The notes under the pieces: model-generated
The model's input: only the letters and a program-made list of their open reading frames with translations
What the model was told of the DNA's origin: nothing
The model's database searches: none
Program-made: the position numbers and the translations under genes
DNA from: Martinezella rhizogenes
Lineage (GTDB): Bacteria > Pseudomonadota > Alphaproteobacteria > Rhizobiales > Rhizobiaceae
Length of the DNA: 64,000 bases
NCBI GenBank assembly: GCA_013322215.1
Contig: JAAMEZ010000058.1
Coordinates: forward strand, 558,001-622,000
Reading direction: 5' to 3'
Part shown: positions 60,381 through 64,000 of the stretch, in pieces
How positions within the stretch are numbered: the first letter of the stretch is position 1
How the letters are laid out: each line of letters begins with the position of its first letter

Positions 60381-61001
60381 ATGCCCATTACGATTTTCGA
60401 CGGTATTGTTATCGGCGTTCTTCTCTTCTCCGCCGTTCTGGCCATGGTTCGCGGCTTTTCGCGCGAAATCCTCTCGATCGTCAGCTGGGGCGGCTCCGCA
60501 GTCGCCGCTTACTATCTTTATCCGCTGCTCGTTCCCTATGCCCTGCAATACAAGGCCGACACCAAGATCGCCACGATCGCGTCCGCCGCCGTCATCTTCC
60601 TGCTGGCGCTCATCATCATTTCCTTCATCACCATCCGGATTGCCGATTTCATCATCGACAGCCGCATCGGTGCGCTCGACCGCACGCTCGGCTTCCTCTT
60701 CGGCGCGGCTCGCGGCCTGCTCCTGATGGTCGTCGTGGTCGCCTTCTGGAACTGGCTGGTGGCACCGGCCGCCCGTCCGGACTGGGTCAACAACGCCAAG
60801 TCGAAGCCGTTCCTCGATTCGATGGTCGAGAAGCTGACCGCTGCGCTTCCACAAGATATTCAGGCACGGTTGCCGGCAGAGATCCTCAACAAGATCGCGC
60901 CGAACCAGCAGCAACAACAGCAGCAGGGAAGTGGCGACAACGCGACGCCGAACGATACCGCGCCCTCGGATGACGCGCCCGCGCCGCAGACAAACAATTA
61001 A
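60381..61001 (+). CDS. cvpA: CvpA-family membrane protein
   Basis: CvpA (206 aa) has four membrane helices (ITIFDGIVIGVLLFSAVLAM first) and the conserved loop MVRGFSREILSIVSWGGSAV. The last 50 residues are soluble, with a run of seven glutamines at NQQQQQQQG and then a Pro/Asp-rich tail, a low-complexity feature. The family is named for colicin V production but its normal role is unclear; some members affect envelope stress. The cvpA-purF order is conserved with Escherichia coli. Start context is AGTGGATTATAA, a weak ribosome binding site. Confidence 0.92.
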   Translation: MPITIFDGIVIGVLLFSAVLAMVRGFSREILSIVSWGGSAVAAYYLYPLLVPYALQYKADTKIATIASAAVIFLLALIIISFITIRIADFIIDSRIGALDRTLGFLFGAARGLLLMVVVVAFWNWLVAPAARPDWVNNAKSKPFLDSMVEKLTAALPQDIQARLPAEILNKIAPNQQQQQQQGSGDNATPNDTAPSDDAPAPQTNN

Positions 61002-61065
61002 CGGTGCGTTTACAGGCTTGACCTGCCGCCCGAGAATCGCCATTTGAGCGGCGTGATAATAGAAG

Positions 61066-61097
61066 ATCCGGCCCGATATTTTTTCCGGCCGGATTTT
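61066..61097 (+). terminator. Intrinsic terminator between cvpA and purF
   Basis: ATCCGGCC and GGCCGGAT form a perfect 8-bp stem with a T-rich loop, followed by TTT. It lies 65 bases after cvpA and 69 bases before purF, so purF probably has its own promoter or an attenuated supply from cvpA. Confidence 0.7.
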
Positions 61098-61165
61098 GAG
61101 CTATTTTAATGGTCACTCGTGACGCCGCCCCGATCCGCCCACGTTGAGAGCAAAGGCCCGCAGCC

Positions 61166-62650
61166 ATGAACCATTCCGTTTCCTTCGAGGACGATATCGA
61201 CGGCGACACGCTGCATGAAGAATGCGGCGTCTTTGGCATCCTGGGACACCCGGATGCGGCAACGCTGACGGCGCTCGGTCTGCACGCCCTGCAGCATCGC
61301 GGTCAGGAAGCGGCCGGCATCGTCTCCTTCGATGGTCAGCGCTTTCATTCGGAGCGGCGGATGGGCCTGGTCGGCGACCACTACACCGACCCCGCGACGC
61401 TTGCTCGCCTGCCCGGCGACCGTTCGATCGGCCATGTGCGCTATTCGACCACGGGCGAAACGATCCTGCGCAACGTCCAGCCGCTGTTTGCTGAGCTGGA
61501 AGTCGGCGGCATCGCGATTGCCCATAACGGCAATTTCACCAACGGCCTGACCATGCGCCGGCAGCTGATCGCCGACGGCGCCATCTGTCAGTCGACTTCG
61601 GATACCGAAGTCGTGCTGCATCTCATCGCCCGCTCCAAGCATCCCTCCTCCTCAGATCGTTTCATCGATGCCATCAGGCAGATGGAAGGCGGCTATTCCA
61701 TGCTTGCCATGACGCGCACGAAGCTGATCGCCGCCCGCGACCCGATCGGCATCCGGCCGCTGGTCATGGGTGAGCTCGACGGCAAACCGATCTTCTGCTC
61801 GGAAACCTGTGCCCTCGACATCATCGGCGCGAAATACGTCCGCGATGTCGAAAACGGCGAAGTCATCATCTGCGAGATCCAGCCCGACGGCTCGATCACC
61901 ATTGACGCCCGCAAGCCGGAAGTTTCACAGCCCGAGCGCCTCTGCCTGTTCGAATATGTCTATTTCGCCCGTCCCGATTCCGTGGTTGGCGGCCGTAACG
62001 TCTATGCTGCTCGCAAGAACATGGGGATCAATCTCGCCAAGGAAGCACCTGTCGCGGCCGATGTGGTCGTGCCGGTGCCGGACGGCGGGACGCCTGCTGC
62101 CATCGGCTATGCTCAGGCAAGCGGCATTCCCTTCGAGCTCGGCATCATCCGCAACCATTATGTCGGCCGCACTTTCATCGAGCCGACGCAGCAGATCCGC
62201 GCCTTCGGCGTGAAGCTGAAGCATTCCGCCAACCGCGCCATCATCGAGGGCAAGCGCGTCGTGCTGGTCGACGATTCCATCGTGCGCGGCACGACCTCCG
62301 TCAAGATCGTGCAGATGATCCGCGATGCCGGCGCCAGCGAAGTGCATATCCGCGTCGCCAGCCCGATGATCTTCCATCCGGACTTCTACGGCATCGACAC
62401 GCCGGACGCCGACAAGCTGCTTGCCAACCAGTACAGCAGCCTGCAGGCCATGTGCGATTATATCGGCGCGGACTCGCTGGAGTTCCTCTCGATCGACGGG
62501 CTGTACCGGGCAGTCGGCGGCGAGCCGCGTAACAATGCGCAGCCGCAGTTTACCGACCATTACTTCACCGGCGATTATCCGACGCGCCTGCTCGACAAGG
62601 AAAGCACCAGCAACGTGCGCAAGCTTTCCGTTCTCGCCAGCAACGGTTGA
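61166..62650 (+). CDS. purF: Amidophosphoribosyltransferase
   Basis: PurF (494 aa) catalyses the first committed step of purine synthesis, moving the glutamine amide to phosphoribosyl pyrophosphate. A 19-residue propeptide precedes the nucleophile Cys20 in EECGVFG; cleavage exposes it. The glutaminase domain (ALQHRGQEAAGI, GHVRYSTTG) is followed by the phosphoribosyltransferase domain with the PRPP loop VVLVDDSIVRGTTS. The overall sequence is of the Bacillus-like type. A terminator separates it from cvpA. With the purN fragment it is the second purine gene in the window. Confidence 0.97.
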   Translation: MNHSVSFEDDIDGDTLHEECGVFGILGHPDAATLTALGLHALQHRGQEAAGIVSFDGQRFHSERRMGLVGDHYTDPATLARLPGDRSIGHVRYSTTGETILRNVQPLFAELEVGGIAIAHNGNFTNGLTMRRQLIADGAICQSTSDTEVVLHLIARSKHPSSSDRFIDAIRQMEGGYSMLAMTRTKLIAARDPIGIRPLVMGELDGKPIFCSETCALDIIGAKYVRDVENGEVIICEIQPDGSITIDARKPEVSQPERLCLFEYVYFARPDSVVGGRNVYAARKNMGINLAKEAPVAADVVVPVPDGGTPAAIGYAQASGIPFELGIIRNHYVGRTFIEPTQQIRAFGVKLKHSANRAIIEGKRVVLVDDSIVRGTTSVKIVQMIRDAGASEVHIRVASPMIFHPDFYGIDTPDADKLLANQYSSLQAMCDYIGADSLEFLSIDGLYRAVGGEPRNNAQPQFTDHYFTGDYPTRLLDKESTSNVRKLSVLASNG

Positions 62651-62730
62651 CCTTATAAACGGTTGACCCCAGAAAGGGTAGTGGGGCGTCCTGCTCCTCT
62701 CCCTTCGCAACATATCCGGATCAAGGCAGC

Positions 62731-63471
62731 ATGAGCGTCAATCTCAAGGACAAGATCGCCCTCGTCACCGGCGCATCGCGCGGTATCGGCTATTTCACGG
62801 CGCTGGAACTGGCCAAGGCCGGCGCGCACGTGATCGCCTGCGCCCGCACGGTCGGCGGACTTGAGGAGCTTGATGATGCCATCAAGGCGGCCGGCGGTTC
62901 CGCGACCCTCGTGCCCTTCGATCTTGCCGACATGAATGCCATCGATACGCTCGGCGCTTCGATCTTCGAACGCTGGGGCAAGCTCGATATTCTCGTTGCC
63001 AATGCCGGTGTTCTCGGCGTGATCTCGCCGATCGGCCATGTCGAGGCCAAGGTCTTCGAAAAGGTGATGACCATCAACGTGACAGCCACCTGGCGATTGA
63101 TCCGTTCCGTCGAGCCGCTGCTGATGCGCGCCGAGGCGGGCCGTGCCGTAATCCTGTCTTCGGCGGCCGCCCATCGCTGCCGGCCCTTCTGGGGTCCCTA
63201 TTCCGCCTCCAAGGCCGCCGTCGAGGCGCTGGCCCGCACCTGGGCAGGCGAAGCGCAAAACACGCCGCTGCGCGTCACCAGCGTCGATCCGGGCGCGACC
63301 CGCACCGCCATGCGCGCTCAGGCGATGCCCGGCGAAGATCCGGATACGCTGCCGCATCCCCGCGACGTCGCCCAGGCGATCCTGCCGCTTGTCGGCCCCG
63401 ATGTCACCGAAACCGGTAGGCTTTTCGTCGTGCGCGAGAACAAGCTCGTCGACTACCGGATGCCGGAATAA
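62731..63471 (+). CDS. SDR-family oxidoreductase downstream of purF
   Basis: A 246-residue classical short-chain dehydrogenase. Motifs are TGASRGIG at residues 13-20, ANAG (VANAGVLGVIS, with Ala replacing the first Asn), the catalytic Ser in VILSSAAAHRC and YSASKAA. It follows purF by 80 bases on the same strand, a linkage I recall from other rhizobia. Substrate unknown. A GC-rich hairpin follows. Confidence 0.92.
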   Translation: MSVNLKDKIALVTGASRGIGYFTALELAKAGAHVIACARTVGGLEELDDAIKAAGGSATLVPFDLADMNAIDTLGASIFERWGKLDILVANAGVLGVISPIGHVEAKVFEKVMTINVTATWRLIRSVEPLLMRAEAGRAVILSSAAAHRCRPFWGPYSASKAAVEALARTWAGEAQNTPLRVTSVDPGATRTAMRAQAMPGEDPDTLPHPRDVAQAILPLVGPDVTETGRLFVVRENKLVDYRMPE

Positions 63472-63477
63472 AAAACA

Positions 63478-63500
63478 GCCCCTCCCCATACGGGAGGGGC
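63478..63500 (+). terminator. Hairpin after the SDR gene
   Basis: GCCCCTCCC and GGGAGGGGC form a perfect 9-bp stem with a 5-base loop, 7 bases after the SDR stop. No T tract follows, so it may be a weak terminator or a 3' protective stem. Confidence 0.55.
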
Positions 63501-63697
63501 GCTCTCCCCACTTGACCAAATTCCTCCGGCGCGCGATAAAGCCGCCCATGAAAACGGTTATCTGCATTATCTGCCGGAAGATTATTCGCTAGCGTTTCGC
63601 TGGCCTGGCCGTTTTCGTCTCCCAAAATCCAAGATGACAAACGTCCGGCCCGCCGGTGACGGTATTTTTTTCGGATTTATGCCTTTGGGAGAGTGAC

Positions 63698-64000
63698 ATG
63701 GCCGCCGAGCCGCAACTGAAGTTCTACAACACGCTGACGCGCGAAAAGGTCGATTTCCAGCCGATCGACCGCAACAACGTCCGCATGTATGTCTGCGGCC
63801 CCACGGTCTATGACTTCGCCCATATCGGCAATGCCCGCCCGGCCATCGTCTTCGACGTGCTGTTCCGGCTGCTGCGCAAGACCTATGGCGAGAGCCACGT
63901 CACCTATGTCCGCAACATCACCGACGTCGACGATAAGATCAATGCACGTGCGCTCCGCGACCATCCCGGCCTCGCGCTGAACGAGGCGATCCGGCTGGTG
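63698..64000 (+). CDS. cysS: Cysteinyl-tRNA synthetase, 3' end cut
   Basis: The first 101 residues of CysRS, which charges tRNA-Cys. The zinc Cys is residue 33 in MYVCGPTVYD, followed by the class I motif as HIGNARP at 42-48 (HIGH-like) and the block VTYVRNITDVDDKINARA. The start is preceded by GGGAGAGTGAC, a strong ribosome binding site. The rest lies beyond the window. The 226 bases upstream of it carry no other gene I can support. Confidence 0.96.
   Translation, partial: MAAEPQLKFYNTLTREKVDFQPIDRNNVRMYVCGPTVYDFAHIGNARPAIVFDVLFRLLRKTYGESHVTYVRNITDVDDKINARALRDHPGLALNEAIRLV

Noticed and set aside
60308..60973. A plus-strand frame overlapping cvpA
   Set aside because: CvpA in another frame has the membrane pattern and family motif; this frame gives an Arg-rich product typical of shadows.
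1..64000. CRISPR arrays, insertion sequences, prophage or integrase genes
   Set aside because: No regularly spaced repeats, transposase motifs or phage structural genes were seen; gene content is housekeeping throughout.

Overview
The window is GC-rich chromosomal DNA from an alphaproteobacterium, almost certainly a member of the Rhizobiaceae and most likely Rhizobium or a close relative. The reasons are an Omp25/RopB-type outer membrane protein, a DUF2232 membrane protein between rpsR and rplI, holC next to pepA, many Rhizobium-like protein sequences, and the absence of plasmid-type or symbiosis genes. It is dense housekeeping DNA. I see no insertion sequence, prophage, CRISPR array, tRNA or rRNA gene. 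Two genes are cut by the window edges: purN at the left and cysS at the right.

Layout. 1-8.1 kb: end of purN, then on the minus strand a molybdopterin oxidoreductase, a NudK-like Nudix hydrolase and a lone phnM; next rlmJ, a glutathione transferase, and a divergent LysR/SDR pair with a LysR-box-like dyad. 8.1-15.6 kb: ropB, a pteridine-reductase-like SDR coupled to uvrC, pgsA-moaD-moaE, then a small divergent locus of an orphan LivH-like permease, a CGNR zinc-finger regulator and a coupled lipoprotein. 15.6-30 kb: ndk, a DinB-fold protein, an unknown small protein, an ABC-F ATPase, a lipoprotein polysaccharide deacetylase, an S9 peptidase, a TRAP transporter whose subunits are encoded convergently, a sugar 1-dehydrogenase, a GrpB-family protein, holC and pepA.

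30-45.5 kb is envelope biogenesis. A PAP2 phosphatase is followed by lptF-lptG-lptD (lipopolysaccharide export), then a surA-like gene, pdxA and rsmA, an order also known from gammaproteobacteria. Facing them are gmk, a YicC-type nuclease gene and mltG, then the fatty-acid block fabD-fabG-acpP-fabF. 45.5-54.2 kb: a Tas-like aldo/keto reductase, a P-loop kinase, a histidine phosphatase, the ribosomal block rpsF-rpsR-DUF2232-rplI with a long leader, and a MarR-controlled efflux operon. 54.2-64 kb: dnaB, a GNAT acetyltransferase, alr, a LysE exporter, radA, cvpA, purF, an SDR and the start of cysS.

There is no obvious new defence or biosynthetic system. The most interesting signal is a 28-bp near-perfect dyad at 14415-14442. 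It lies exactly between the -35-like and -10 boxes of the CGNR-regulator gene, whose start codon is so close to a perfect TATAAT that the mRNA should be leaderless. The dyad also sits upstream of the divergent permease, so the three genes look like a small autoregulated transport or sensing module of unknown substrate. Other leads are a 16-bp palindrome upstream of the TRAP/sugar-dehydrogenase pair, a MarR dyad, a 15-bp palindrome before dnaB, and a hairpin touching the start of the deacetylase gene. All assignments come from reading the sequence and from memory of the families; no database search was run.
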